A model generated the notes under the pieces. It was not told the origin of the DNA. It searched no databases and was given only the letters and a program-made list of their open reading frames with translations. A stretch of DNA of 64,000 nt, taken from Polytrichum commune (Eukaryota > Streptophyta > Polytrichopsida > Polytrichales > Polytrichaceae). How positions within the stretch are numbered: position 1 is the stretch's first letter; every line of letters starts with the position of its first letter. The translations under genes were made by a program, and so were the position numbers. The stretch covers positions 57,166,001-57,230,000 of the forward strand of contig OX485804.1 in NCBI GenBank assembly GCA_950295325.1, in the 5' to 3' direction. Of the stretch, positions 1 through 13,108 are shown one piece after another.

Positions 1-728
1 CTAGAGGCTTTACCACTTAAGGCATGGACGATGGAGACATTGATTGGTTTCCTTTCATTTCAAGGCACATATTAGTCAATGATAAGCTTGGTATGGTAAT
101 TGAACAAATTCAATGTTTGCAATGGAGATTTCGAAAGGCATGCACAAGACCCCTATGTATGTTGTAGCTCAAGTATGTGCCTCACCATAGCCTGCAAAAG
201 TGTATGCCCCATTTGACCTTGTTCTCTCCCTGGGCCTTGAGCCAATTTTGAGAACTTGAAATTCAAAACCTAAGGAGGGTCTACAGTAAGCATGTTCACC
301 ATTGACATGTGAAAATGACTTATAGAATGCTTGGATTTGGGTTCCAAGTGACTTATCATGGGTGTGAAGTATTTCCATTAGAAGATGAGCAAGCTATTTG
401 ATACATTATTTTTGAATGTACCAAAAATATTGATTTGCACTAATGCACAAATTCAAAGTCATAATGCTACAAAAGTGTTGGATTCATAAATCTCTTGGCA
501 TTGAATCCAGTCTAGGCTAGAGCAATGTTTTGATTGATGTAAACTAAGATCTCTACACAAGATGTAACCCACATCCAGTCATTCTTCTTCAAAATTCTTT
601 TGATGCAATAAAGGAACCTGGTGAAGTCAAGTGATGTGAACACAAGTAGTGTGCTTTTGTGTAAGCGTCCATCACGTCACGCCATGTAACATCACATGAA
701 CAATTGACATAAGGGAAAAGTTCTTGCA
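1..728. other. no recognisable gene
   Basis: I see no coding exon, RNA gene or clear repeat here. It lies beyond the stop codon of the minus-strand SWEET gene, so its right part probably holds that gene's 3' UTR and polyadenylation region. The short open frames have no family features. Confidence 0.5.
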
Positions 729-3700
729 TCAAACATCCTCAGGCCCTGTGATCTTTCTTTGTGTTTGTTCTTGTCCTTGGGCGCCCTCCTTGGATTCCTC
801 GGCAAATCCATCCCGCACACCTTCTTTTGTTCCCTCTCTTTCAAATGTGGAGTCCTTGGGTTGGTTTGAAACAGTCATCGCTGCAAGCTTCTCTTGTGGG
901 GCAATGTGTTGCATTCGAGGTGTCGACTTAAAATATATTCCATATAAAATGAGTTGCCCTCCTCCAAGCAGCATGCCTAGTCCATTGGGCACCTGCTCAG
1001 AAGAATTTGCAATATCAAATTGACACCCCAACTTTTCAAGTCGTGGATTTCCTCATTCGACCTAACATTAGTACTGCACTTGCTCATGCATGTCGTTGAT
1101 GAAAACTTCGAATTCTCTCATCAACTTTTTTGCCACTCAACCAATTGCTACCAAATGAGAATAGCTAGCTTTCAAGGCAATTTACAAAAAGGGGATTGAT
1201 TGACGTACTGCAATGAATATGTCCATTTCTGGAATAATTGCATAGGCCAACCAAACTGTGCCATTCAAGAAGATGAATAAGGAAAGAAGAAAGGGCATGT
1301 ACTCCACACTCTTTGTCTTGATCACCATCATCTGCCCCACTCAAAAAGGAGTTGTGTCCGATTAGGAAGACACACACACTAAACTCAACAAGACAAAATT
1401 AGTGGGTCAAAATCATTGTTGTAAGGGAACTGCAAGCTTGCCTTCAGTAGCTGCATTTGTATACAATGATAAATTATCACCAATCTCTCAAAAGGCACTT
1501 ATCAATTGGTTGGATTGGTGTATAGCATCCAAACGGCATTACCCACATATTATTATGTATAGCCCTACGTCTCATCTCACCCTGTGATGGCATCATTGAC
1601 TTGGATATATCAACGATGTCCAGTCAAATGGAAATGTCAATTTCGGCTCTTGAAAAGAGAGTTCCACCAAAAAATGCTAAGCTTCATATTCCCTCAACCT
1701 CTCTAAATACGAGTTTATGTTTCATGTAGACCTTCCCTCAACATTAAGACTTGGGCCGTTGTTTTTTAAGAATCACAACATGTTTTTTCGACCTTTGACT
1801 ATATTAGTCTCATGCGTAGGATGTAGGAGCATTAGGCTTAGCAATGTTATGTCAAACTCACATACGTTACACTGGGTTAGATTGTCAATCAATGTCTATG
1901 AGACAATTGTTGACCATTCTTTTGTAGCAAATAATTTTGTGATTCTAAAGCTACAATTTGAAGAGCACTTGTTTCAAAGATTGTGTGCATACCATGATAG
2001 TGAGAGGAGACGCATACATGATGGTGCAAAACAAACCACATAAAACTCCAAAGAAAATTTTCCGATGCTCGTGATTCCGATCTAGTCCAAGAAATAATGA
2101 GGTTGCAAGGGTAAAGCCAAGCATCCCCACTCCAAAGAGCTTGGCCACCCTCATCTGCCTCCCCCCAAACCCATTGGAAGGTTATAATAATAGCAACAAA
2201 TTGGACTCACTTGGGCAAGATTCACACATGGAGTTAACTTTACCCACCTTGTAGTTAAGCTACCTACCTACACTAAGCTACCTCTCTTCATACATTTGCC
2301 AATGGGTTACTTACCATATCCCATCATCTCACATGATAAGTTACCTCACTTCATTCACACTTACCTCATCCCTATTGAACATGTCAGATACATGGTGACT
2401 TCTACAATTACAGTTAACTTAACCATGGAGGATGTGGTAGTGTAACCATGGATATTTGTTTATTTGTACATAACTTATTTTCGTAATGATAATAACATAG
2501 TATTTGTGAAAATGTCACATTCACATGTGATTTTTTTTTTCAAGGCCGGCTTGGTTTTAGTCTTGTGGTGTGCACTTCTACTTTGGGAAAATTTGCATTT
2601 TGAAACTAATTTTGTATGGACATGTATGGTACAAGTTCACAGGATTAAGAAAAAGTCTTTATATATCATAAATGTTGTGTTTTGATTGCTATCAAGAGTG
2701 TTTGAAATAACAATGAAGAACATAACATTCTAGGTATAAAAAGAATATTACATGTATTTGTGAAATTTTTGTGTGCCATGTGATTTTTCACAAATACCAT
2801 ATGTAATTTACATATATTTCAAATTAACACTAAGAAAGTGTGAAGAGAGTAACTTAATTTTACCTTTAAGATTAGGCTTATTTCTACGAAGTTGCCTCCA
2901 TATGTGAACCCTACCTTATTAATGTTAGTTGGAAAACATATTATTATATACCTGTTCAAAGAATAAAGTTGATAAACAACTACAAGGCTCTTGAAATAAC
3001 ATTCTATTGAAATGAAATGAGATTCTGTATGAAATGATGCGTTGGCACTTGTATTCATCAATCCATTGGCACTTGAAATTCTCACACTAGTATATATAAT
3101 CTAGTGAGGCTCACAAACATTGATTCAATCACAACCACATCTAGAACTATTATCCAATTTGGAACTTTGGAACATGGAGGGCGCATGCATGGCCGTTGAC
3201 ACAATCGCCATTCTAGAGTTCCAAAACGACCACATCTTGACAACGGCATGTTGAATGGACGGTGAAGGATGGCATGTGACGTTAATTCATATGCACAAGT
3301 GCAGTGGTGACTGCACATGCTCAAACTACCTATAACACATTTTGGAACCTTGGAACGGTGAGGTGAGGGTGCATGGAAATCAACACAATTACCATTCCAA
3401 AGTTCCAAAACGGCCAGCCATCAATGCCTCAACTTACAATGAACTGTACATTTACCTATACTTTATGCCTCTTATGTGAAATGAGTTATAGATTATAAAC
3501 AACTTTCATCACAAAAATCATTGAACCTAAAGAGAAAGCTAAGGAGCTTACCATGCATTCCCTTGGTGCGTATACAAAATCTATTATACACTCTGAAATT
3601 TTGGAACGGCAAGGGCACATGGACGGTGACGCAATGTCCATTCCAAAGTTCCAAACTGGCCAACCGTCAACTGTACACATACCTGTTCTCTCTGCCTTCA

Positions 3701-4993
3701 CTCCGAACTGAGTTTTCAGAATATGAACAGCTTTCATCACAAAAAAATCACAGAATCTAATGAGAAAGTAAAGGAGCTCACCCTGCCATCCCTTGGTGCA
3801 TATACACAATAAATTACAATGTATAAGAACTCGAAGGCAGCACCAGTTGAATTGATGGTAAGCACGAGGACTTGCAATTTGACCGATGGAGATCCGTAGA
3901 CCACCCACAGCAGAGTGTTCAAAACGGCAGTCACATATGGATCACATGAAAAATCCCCGACCTTCTTCACTCTTGATATCCTCCAAAATGTTTTCCTGCA
4001 CGCACGTGCACACACACACCCAAGGAATTGTGGCCCATAATTAAGGCAGCTTGTAGCACCAAGCAGGTGATCATTATTTGTCTAGCTCTCATCAAAATTG
4101 AGAAAACTCCTGTGTGATCAAAGGTTTTGCTACCTCGAATTGGGATAAGAAAACAGTCTGCATCCAATTTGAGTTTGCAAGTGATCTCCAGTGGGTGAAG
4201 GGGTCCTAAACAATACAGTGCTCTGTAAATGTACTTAGAAGAATTTCATGGAGTAGATGGTCCTTCAATTATCTTCTTCCCTCTCAGTTGATTTTGGTAG
4301 TCCTTGCCCTCCCCCCTACATGTTGAAATAGATAACCACCTTCTACTTCAATTGTGCTAGTGGATTCAGTTTCATAGTATTTCAACTGTAGATTAGAAGC
4401 TGTCATTATGTGGGCTACGATATCAAGAAGTTTGGAAAGTGAATGACTGTTGAGCACTTCATCGCCCCACTTAAGATACACTAGCAGTTGAAGTTGTGCA
4501 AGTTAAATAGGTACTTACGTTGGGGAGAACAAGAATGACAAGGCAGTCATATTTCCTGCACAAAACAAAACTGAGTACTCAATGGAAATAAATGTCAACA
4601 TGTCAAGCCTTTCAAGAGAAACTATTATCCCTCTACTGATGTAATCCACAACTAATGTGTCAATCAAGATTGAAAGTCTTTACATTACACTCGTCAGTAT
4701 GTGAGGAACTCTAGAATAATATTAACTTATAAGATTCCATAGGTGAGGAGTCAGTGAGGACGCTTTCCAGGATTATAAAAACCCTCCCAAACTGATTGAC
4801 ATTAAACAAGTAGGTTCTAATTGACGAGCAAGAAATCCAGCTGTTTGTAATCAGTTTGGAAAACATTGACAAACAGCTGTTTATAAACAATCTGCACAAC
4901 GTCGTCCAAAACAACCCCCCCCCCAAAAAAAAAAGAGTTTGCCAAATAATGCTCACCCAGAATGCCAAACACCAGCTTGTAAGCTGAAGACAT
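729..4993 (-). CDS. SWEET bidirectional sugar transporter
   Basis: Uniporter of the SWEET (MtN3/saliva) family, which moves sugars down their gradient across the plasma or vacuolar membrane. Six exons read on the minus strand: 4993-4957, 4555-4519, 3995-3782, 2154-1993, 1331-1209, 992-729. All junctions have GT..AG ends and matching phases, giving 278 residues, a usual family length. Exon sizes 37, 37, 214, 162 and about 120 are the conserved SWEET pattern. First MtN3 domain, about residues 8-95: [30 protein letters not shown] and [12 protein letters not shown]. Second domain, about 98-195: [32 protein letters not shown] and VPNGLG. The tail from about 205 is hydrophilic and charged. The start was chosen because [13 protein letters not shown] matches the usual short N terminus; an in-frame upstream ATG at 5113 would add an extension untypical of the family. 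Intron 3 holds diverged tandem copies of the end of exon 3. The subfamily and the substrate cannot be told from sequence alone. Confidence 0.93.
3110..3820. repeat. tandem duplications in SWEET intron 3
   Basis: Blocks of about 230 bp with the same order recur at roughly 3140-3290, 3330-3490 and 3495-3725, then run into the real exon-3 end at 3728-3820. The shared landmarks are a stretch around GGAACTTTGGAAC, CATTCCAAAGTTCCAAA, and CTTTCATCAC followed by the exon-3 end. The copy at 3495-3600 still carries a recognisable exon end, with CVYAPRDG decayed to FVYAPREC, and a GTAAGC donor on the minus strand. Confidence 0.75.
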
Positions 4994-4999
4994 CTTGAT

Positions 5000-5871
5000 G
5001 GTGCAGCCTAATTCCCACCCTTCAATTGATTGTTCAGATGAGCCTGGTAAACAAACTGCGAGATCACCAACAGCATCCAAGCTTTCCTCCTGTCTTGAAC
5101 GAGCCTCAATCAATGTTTCTCAAACTCACCTTCTCTCGACCTTTGGAATTCTTCATTCCACTCACTATATGATTATATTTTCGATCAATCCTTGCAGATT
5201 AAAGCATGCTCCACCCAGAATTGCGTGTGCGTGCGTGCACATAGACCAGACGCTGCCAGTTGCTCCAAGGTGGACAGAATACTTCCCTGCAATAATGGTT
5301 TAGATGGTTTCACGTCAAGGTGAGCTTGGAATTCGATGACTAATTGCAACAAACCCCAAAGCATCATTTCCTTCCTAATCACTTGGACTACTTCCGTGGA
5401 CGAATAGTATTCATAAAAAAAAACACACACACACCATCATCTGTCCAATGTAAATACTACACTAACGACCTGAAAGCATCAGAATTATTACTTCTTTCGG
5501 CATGCTGATTCTGTGTGTCCGCAGAAAACTCGATCTCAAGCATATTCCAGACTATATATGGTCACCAGCACAAGATTGTTTGGGATGACTGGGCATTTGA
5601 TCATGATGCATACTCAACAACCATACATAATTTTCCAAGAGTGAGTCATGTCTTGCCTGCCAGAAACCTGCAATCACAGGTCCAGAACGCACACAAACGC
5701 CATTAGAACTTGTGATCGATGATGAGTCGTCCATTCTCCAAATCTGAGTTTTGTGCCACAATATCCATGGGGGTATCCATCACATGCATGGATTCGCCCA
5801 AGGGCCAACCGGCAGAGAGGAATCAGTGCTGCTCAGACCAGCGCCCAGCTGAATTCGCAAGTGGGAGTACT
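5000..5871. promoter_or_regulatory. upstream region of the SWEET gene, nothing specific
   Basis: This is the region 5' of the SWEET start codon and should include its 5' UTR and promoter. Weak open frames on both strands show no family signature. No TATA element could be placed with confidence. Confidence 0.3.
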
Positions 5872-6370
5872 ACACTGTTTTCGGTATTTAGCATCACATG
5901 CGTAATAGCATAATAGCGTCACCCTCTTTTGAGGCGTATGTTAGGTTATATTGATGATTAACAACTTTATGATTAGTGTCAACTCATGACACTTGGCATT
6001 TGAGTACACTTGTTGATATATTGGCATGAGTATGTTCGATAGTGGTATGACGTGCATGCTTATGTTACACAATGGTCTACAAGTTGACTAAAGTGTACAC
6101 AAATGGCACTTGACATTCGTAAGCTCAAGAGTATTTTCCTCTTGCATTCTAGATTGTAAACACATGACACTTGACATTAGTAGGCTCAAACATTAATATT
6201 CTCCCCTTGCATACCAAAACGCAAAACTATCGTCTTTAGTTAAGTATCCCAATGTGCTACGCTAAATGTCATAGTGTAAATTACTTTTCACTTTAAGAAG
6301 TTACTTATGTTGACGAACAATAGCATATTGGCAAATAGGTTACATGACACTAAATACCATAAACGGAGCA
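5872..6370 (+). mobile_element. MITE-like element, family A, full copy 1
   Basis: About 0.5 kb with imperfect terminal inverted repeats. The left end reads ACACTGTTTTCGGTATTTAG; the right end, reverse complemented, reads TGCTCCGTTTATGGTATTTA. It is the same element as at 10201-10750, with shared internal landmarks CCTCTTTTGAGGCGTA, TTACACAATGGTCTACAAGT and GAAGTTACTTATGTTGACGA. It has no coding capacity. Target duplications are not clear. Confidence 0.65.
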
Positions 6371-6444
6371 GTTTTGGATATTGCTTACCTACTGGACGGA
6401 ATCAGTTAAATGGAGGACAATGACGATAAATGGAGGACAATCAA

Positions 6445-7964
6445 TGCTCAAAATTGAAGCCCTCATATGAATTTCGTTTTGAAGGGCTCTGAAATTTCAG
6501 CATTGCAATTGAAGGGCATATCTAAATCTAGGACGTCAATGGAAAATTTTCAAAGAAATATTAAAATTATATTAAAATTATGCATGACTTGCATGGTACA
6601 TGCTTCTAGTACAATGAAATAATGAAGAATCAATCATCTAACTCCACCTCTTGAAGTGACAATGCCCTACGCTTGTTGGTTACTGTAGCGGTTTTCCAAG
6701 TGTCAAAAATGCCATTCCAATCCATGAATTCAACTCCCAAACTATTTAGGCTAACCCTCATCAATGCATCAAGTGTGTCAAGGTTTAGGCATGTTCTCCT
6801 TTCGCTCTTAACCCAATTCTGCTTTGAAAAACCACGCTCACAAACAGCAGTGCTAGTAGGGATCACAAGTATGGCTTGCCATAGCGACATTAGGGTTGGT
6901 CAATTGATCTTAAACTCTCGGTCACGGCCACATGTGTATTGAAAGAAGATAGCAAAAACAGCAACGGTGTCATTCATGAGGTGAAAAATGACTGATTTTG
7001 TGAATGGGTATACACATCTTGCAGTGTAATTGTGATCAAAAGAAACTCACGAATTCAAGGTTGTCACTGCTTGGAATCGACAGCTTCGCCTTCTCTATAT
7101 CCCACACCCCAGCTCGCACCTCAAAGCCCTGTCCAAGCATCTGTGCAGAACTTTTAGGAAGTCGAGATACGCAGAGAATTTTTACACCTTTACACGCATA
7201 GCTGATCTGAGCCCTAAGTGTTAGATATAACAAAGAGATTGAATTTGAGGAACACATACCTAGTTCGACCTCTCATCATGTGTCGTAGCTCTGAGAGCAA
7301 ATCCAGAACTAGCTGGCCATTGGTAAATTCTGTGATGAGCAACCTCACAAAACACTGAACTCCAGCCTCCTTACATGTCCAGCAGGCTGAGGGTGGGAAT
7401 ATCTTCGAGTAATGGACAACAACCAACAAAATCCACAAAGAGGGAGATGTTATGTTGTGTACATATAGTCTAATGTAAGCAAATTTGAGGAATAGCAGCT
7501 TAGATTGTCACCTTGTCTGAAGTGGCATTGTGTTCTTGATAACTCATTGCTAATGTGAAATTTGAGTGAAATGGCAGCTGCCACAAACTGTTCTCCAAGC
7601 ACTTCACATGTGTGCGCGTAGAGTACCGAAGTTTGCAATCACGAATTAAGCGTACCTTGATTCAAGCTGCCATGATCTCCTTCAACAACTAAGCAACTGT
7701 CCAGGTGAGTTTTGGGTGTAGAGTTTTGGGTTTTGAGTTTTAGGGTAAGCTGCACCGAACAGTGAGATGATGAACGAACAGATGAACAATATGCACCAAA
7801 CAATGAGATGATGAACAATACTTGAAGGGCACTATTTATCCAACACTTCAAGTGAAGGGAGCACTTAGACATGAGGATTATGTTTTGAAGGGCTATTTTC
7901 CTTGAGGTATTTTTTGAAGCCCCAAAACCCATTTGAAGGGCACTGAAGACTTCAATTTTGAGCA
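6445..7964. mobile_element. decayed hAT-type element
   Basis: A 15-bp inverted repeat (TGCTCAAAATTGAAG at 6445 and its complement ending at 7964) brackets 1.5 kb that includes a hAT transposase fragment on the minus strand. Outside both ends lie related copies of GGACAATGA..TAAATGG, so the insertion site was itself repetitive. No clean 8-bp target duplication is visible, so the borders are tentative. Confidence 0.4.
6630..6960 (-). pseudogene. hAT transposase C-terminal fragment
   Basis: The translation contains LWQAILVIPTSTAVCERGFS followed by KQNWVKSERRTCLNLDTLDA and LMRVSLN. This is the hAT-family C-terminal dimerisation region, normally of the form PxSxxxxERxFSxxNxIKxxxRxxLxxxxLxxLM. The upstream frame is open for a short distance (CGRDREFKIDQLTLMSLW) and then lost. 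No DDE core or BED finger is present, so it is a truncated remnant. The same region also occurs in domesticated plant hAT proteins and could derive from one. Confidence 0.7.
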
Positions 7965-8138
7965 CTTTGGACAATGATAGTAAATGGAGGACAATGATGA
8001 TAAATGGCAGAGAACGGTGGTGCATGCAGATCAGATCAATAATGTATATAAAAGTGTCAAAGAATTTTAGAACTTGAAGTCTCTGGAACTTTACGGCACT
8101 GGTGCTCTTGACTGTTGTCCTTCCTTGAGTTGTTTATT

Positions 8139-9035
8139 TAGGGCTGGTTCGCATGGGTCCCAAGTAGTGTTGCGATTTTCATTCAAGAGGTCGGTGGCGG
8201 CATTATAAAATCAATTTTTAAATATTTCAAAAACATAATTAATGTTTGTTTTTATTAAAAATCGTCGAAGACATCAATATGTGAGGTCCTTGGTAAATCA
8301 TTGTCAAAAACATTCTCTCCTCTTCCAGGATCGGTTCTTTGAGCTCTTCTCCACCTGAGTATGCATTGGATTCAAAATTGCGCCTGGATCATCCCCCGAT
8401 GCGAAATCCGTATTCCAGTGTGCGTCAGTTCGTGTGGTAGGGTTTAGGGCTCAGGCACTGCCGTTGAGTTTGAATATACTAATGCTATATGGTGATATGG
8501 AGCAATTGACAAAGTTGCATGTGTCTATACTCGCCCTATTGGCCTGGACTGACTGTAGTAGTGAATTTTTAACCAAAAACATAAAAATGTCTTAAAATTC
8601 GCCGAGCATTTTTAAATGCATATTTTTTAATAAATTAAAAATAGATGCACCCCTAGTCCCAAGTCCTAAGCCCGAAGTTACTTGAGGTTAATCCATGCAA
8701 TCTTAGCCATTGAGAGCAGCATGGAAGTTGGGACTTAACACCTCACACATGCTCCCAAGTCCCAAGTACAACATGAATGCCCATATGGCAACACTATTTG
8801 GAGGTGAGACTTGGGACTTGTGTTGAGAGTTGGGTTGAGCAAAAACCTAGATCCATCTCTCAACACAAACCCCGTGAATATTTTGGCATAAATATAATCA
8901 AGATACGATTTTGCTAAGAATTAACAATATTTTGATGGTTTCTTGAGGTTCAAAAGTGGATGAAATTTGCCTCCATGCTGGGACTTGCTAACATGAGCCG
9001 GACTTGGGACTTGGGACCACATGTGAAAGGGCCGT
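8139..9035. mobile_element. possible non-autonomous hAT-like element
   Basis: The left edge TAGGGCTGGTTCGCATGGGT resembles the reverse complement of the right edge, ACGGCCCTTTCACATGTGGT. Both continue into GTCCCAAGT, and that motif recurs several times inside. There are no open frames of interest. A target duplication was not found. Confidence 0.33.
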
Positions 9036-9227
9036 TAGCAAGTGTCTCAAAAGGTATCAAAGTGACCACAAGCTGCCTCTTTCTCACATCATCAAAAAGC
9101 ACCACAAAAGGCGGTTGGCGGACACACTAAGGACCAAGTGGTTCGTACATGTCATGACATGCAGGGCTCTACAGTAGTTAACTGTGGGCGGATTCCCACC
9201 ATGCCTAGTTAAACTCACACTACAATG

Positions 9228-9455
9228 CACCCTTTATGGTATTTAGAGTCAAGTATACTATTTGCTGAGGGCCCAAATTAGGTATCTAGAGGTCTCAAAG
9301 TGCCACACCCGCTAATTGCCAATATGATACTATTCGTCAACATAAGTAGCTTTTTAAAATAAAATAAAATAAAATCACGTTATGACATCTAGTGTAGCAC
9401 ATTGGGATATTTGAATGATGGTTTTGCATTTTAGTATGCAAGGAAATTGACACTG
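9228..9455 (-). mobile_element. MITE-like element, family A, partial inverted copy
   Basis: This is the reverse complement of the right half of the family A element. It starts with the terminal motif CCCTTTATGGTATTTAG and keeps TCGTCAACATAAGTA and CACATTGGGATA. It breaks off near 9455. A flanking block at 9150-9230 also recurs inverted at 10075-10140. Confidence 0.55.
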
Positions 9456-10200
9456 GAATCTACCTATGCTAGAAGTTTAGTATTTTGAGTTGATTTGCTG
9501 CCGAAAGTAGTTTCAATGATCCTGAATTAGTCTAGTCCAAGTCATTGGAAACGAATCAGTCACAAGTTGATAAGGGGTTGAAGATTTATTGTTAGATGGA
9601 TGAGAGGTACACTCATATGCAATAATTCCCCATCTCCCTCCCACGTCTGGCATCAATGGAACTGGGTAATTTGAATGGCAATGAAAGTAAGGTCTCTCCA
9701 ATTTACAAAGGAATTTTACCTCACTGAGACTAGTCATTGAACATTAGGATGCCATGTGAAGAATCCGGCGTTCAAGGAGCAGTGTCATGGCAACAAGATC
9801 CCTCCTTGACTAGGAGAGGTTGCCGTCATGGAAGAGGAAAGCATTCCTTGGACCTTTGTCATCCAAGTAGATTTTATCTTAGGCCCATTGACGTTGGTGG
9901 AGGGCAAGCATGTCGGCGTCTAGTGGTGACTAGGTCATGACAAGAGTCAAGTCCAATCTACAATTTTCATAGATTCAACTCAACTCATTGATCATGTTGT
10001 GCACTAATGAATGCCCTTCTCAAATAAGAAGTGCATTCAAGGACTATGTTTTTTTATTAGCGTGGTGTGATCTTTACTAGGCGTGGTGGGACTCAGTCCA
10101 CATTAGCCACTATAGTGTCTTCCATGCCATGACATGACCACTTCATTCAAGTTGCAAGAACTTGCAAATTCCCAGTGGAGACTTAGCAACAAATTATAGT

Positions 10201-10750
10201 ACACCGTTTATAATATTCATGTCACATGCATAATAGTTGTCACTTACCCTCTTTTGAGGCGTACGCTAGGTTGCACGAATCATCAACAACTTCATCATTA
10301 GCGTCACCTCATGACACTTGGTGTTCAAGCGCGCTTACTAATATCTTGGCATGAGCACGACATTCAATAATGTTACGAGGTGTATGTCTATGTTACACAA
10401 TGGTCTACAAGTTGACTAAAGTGTAGACAAATGACACTTGACATAAGTTTGCTAAAAATGCTCTTCCTCTTGCATAGTGTAATAAATACACACAACACTT
10501 GTCATTGACATGCTCAATAACATCTTCCCCTTGCATACTAAAACACAAAACTATCATCTTAGGTATCCCAATGTGCTACACTAAATGTCATAGCACGAAT
10601 AATTCTTCACTTGAAGAAGTTACTTATGTTGACGAATAGAACATAGTTGGCATATTGGCAATCAGCGGACGTGGCACTTTGAGACGTCTAGCCATCTAGT
10701 TTAGGCCCTTGGCAAATAATGTACTTGATGCTAAATACCATAAATGGTGT
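10201..10750 (+). mobile_element. MITE-like element, family A, full copy 2
   Basis: The left end is ACACCGTTTATAATATTCAT; the right end, reverse complemented, is ACACCATTTATGGTATTTAG. Internal order and landmarks match the copy at 5872-6370. It includes ACTTTGAGACGTCTAGCCAT and CTAGTTTAGGCCCTT, which copy 1 lacks but the copies near 25.6 kb and 36.7 kb share, so copy 1 carries an internal deletion. No coding capacity. Confidence 0.65.
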
Positions 10751-12000
10751 GCTTGTTGGAGACCGGTTTTGTAAATAGTAGGTGAAGAATATTGTTACAC
10801 ATGATGTGAGTAAAAAAACCTTCTGAACAGTTGGGTAGTAAATATAGTAAGATTCTTTCTCATCTAGATGATTATTATGATTTGTAGACAAATGCATTGG
10901 AAAAGGATGCCTGTGAGACTGTAAGAAGTGGCCGGTTTCTTCTTTCATGCATTCAGGGAAAAGACAAGAGCAGGCCCTGAGATCCTCTGTGCCTGTTTTT
11001 ATTATAAGATGATAAGTTATGGGCTGCAAGCACTTCTCGTATAAGGAAGGATTCCTGAAGCATTTAAGGTACCGATCCTCACTACTTTGAAATAGTCTGG
11101 TACGACCGATATTCTTTCAGAAGGGCCCCCAAGCAGTGCTGATTTTTCACAAGGTCCCTAACATGTCCATGGACATGTTCATAAAAAAAAAAAACATTTC
11201 CAGTGGACGGGTTCTTAGAAAATGAACCGGTTTTTGGACGTGTCAAATTCACTTTAGACGGGTTCTAAAAATTACAAATTTTTTGATAATTGTGAGAAGG
11301 CATTATCAGTCCAAAATTGCATCAAAACAAAACATCGTAACCAAATGCTAACAAATAACCTAGAGAGTGTGCTTCGAATAGCTCTAAAAGTTCCACTCCA
11401 TTGTTGTTATGATAAATTTGTGGAGACTACGGGTATATGAAAGAACAACACAAAGCTTTGGTACCTCTTCTCCCATTCCGAGAGGTATTTGTCTAGTTTG
11501 GGAGGTGCTGATATTGATGAGTATTTTTGAGTTGCATTTGAAATTATGATGTATGTTTAAAGGTATGAGTGTTTTTGTACATTTTAAAGTAATGTCTTTT
11601 AAATGTTTTAGGTTTGTGTATGTATAGTTTATGGTAGTTTTTGTTTTTGTACATTGTGAAAGTAAATGTAAGTTGATACATAAAGTGAAGAAGTCTTGAT
11701 CCTTTGATGTTCTTTGGTGGTTGATGACTTTGGAAATGAATTTTGAAATCTTACTAGATGTTGTTGTTGTTGTTCCCCCCCCCCCCCCGAACTGGATGAT
11801 CAAAGAAAAATTTGGTTTTCTAAACTGTTTAGATTTAAAGGGGTCCGGTTTTTAACCGAGAGGAGTAAACGAGTCGGGGAAACGAACCGAATTTGTTCTA
11901 GATGACTAGGTTCCAACCAACCACCTTGCCTCCTAACCTAAACCCACTCAAAGGCCCTCTAGAGGGTTCCTAGAAGGTTGCACTCAAATTTCTCCCTGTT
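10751..12000. other. gene-free stretch with poly-C run
   Basis: No supported gene. A run of 12 C lies near 11777-11788. ACGGGTTCT occurs near 11204 and again near 11260. AACCGGTT-type motifs begin near 11225 and become frequent from 11840 onward. A 139-residue minus-strand frame at 11384-11803 is low-complexity and not credible. Confidence 0.4.
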
Positions 12001-12014
12001 AACCGGAACTCATC

Positions 12015-12710
12015 TGCTAGTTACAGATGAACCGGTTGACTTCGACAGATATCGGTTGGAAAGTCATAGCTTTAGGAAAATTACCGATCATTTTAGGGGA
12101 ATTGGAAAAATGCTCAAATTAATGAAGAATAATTGAAAGATCACAACAAGTAACTAGTTGGACTTGGAAACACTGAGATTTTGACTGATTATGTCCAAAA
12201 TTATCCCCGGACATTGGTCCAGGGAAACTTTTGGGCATAATCGGTCAAAATCTCAGCGTTTCCAAGTCCAACTAGTTGCTTGTGAACATCTTGCAGCGTT
12301 TCTTCATTAAATGGGAGAATATTCCCTGAATTCCTCTACAGTGGGTTGGTAACTTTCCTAAAGTCTTGAATTTGAACTGGTTGTAAGTTTCTCAGAGTCA
12401 ACTGGTTCATCTGTAAGTTGCAGTTGCATCTCCCCATTCATTGCCCTGAACACTGCATAGGCTCCTCATGGATTCTTCGTTTAGTAGATGTTTATAAGTA
12501 CAGTGATTGGGGAGATTTTAGGGCATAGTCAGTTGAGATCCTAGTGTTTCCAAGTCCAACCGGTTACATGTTGACATCCTCCGGTTTTCCTTTACTAAAT
12601 TGGGGGTATATTCTTCTATAAATTCCTCTAAAACGATCGGTAATTTTCCTGCAGTCTTGAACTTCAACCAGTTATTTCTCAAACTCAACCGGTTCACCTG
12701 TAACTAACCG
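12015..12710. repeat. fold-back repeat with an added direct copy
   Basis: Arms of about 200 bp at 12015-12200 and 12230-12430 are inverted copies of one another around a short centre. Near the centre AACTAGTTGGACTTGGAAAC faces its complement. A further copy of the right arm follows at about 12510-12710. Identity looks high near the centre and lower outwards. It can form a long hairpin if transcribed. Confidence 0.7.
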
Positions 12711-13108
12711 ATCATTGGTGTAGTAGATGTTTGTTGAGAAAGCATAATCTGATACAAGTCTGGAGAAGGTGCCTGGTGCAAATCAACGATCAGATCAGAT
12801 CGTAGGAGCACATTAATCAATGCCTACTAGGTGAGGCCACCCTCAAACATCCAAGCTCATGCTTCGAAACAGAGATGTAGTTGAGCAGAAGCGATAGCCT
12901 TTGCTTGGGGCAGATATACAAAATTTAAATTTTCACACGTCGAGAGGATGGCAGTTACTCAGGCTTTTCAATGTAACATATGTAAAAAAAGCCACATACT
13001 ACATGTAATGATCATGTCACCGCTTATGAAATATGTGCTACAATAATCGTAGGCTGGAGTAAACAGGATCTCATACTGACATCACTGGTTAAGTGAATTT
13101 TTAAAATA

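Noticed and set aside
11384-11803. 139-residue minus-strand frame
   Set aside because: Thr/Ser/Ile-rich translation of AT-rich DNA next to a poly-C run; no start context or motifs.
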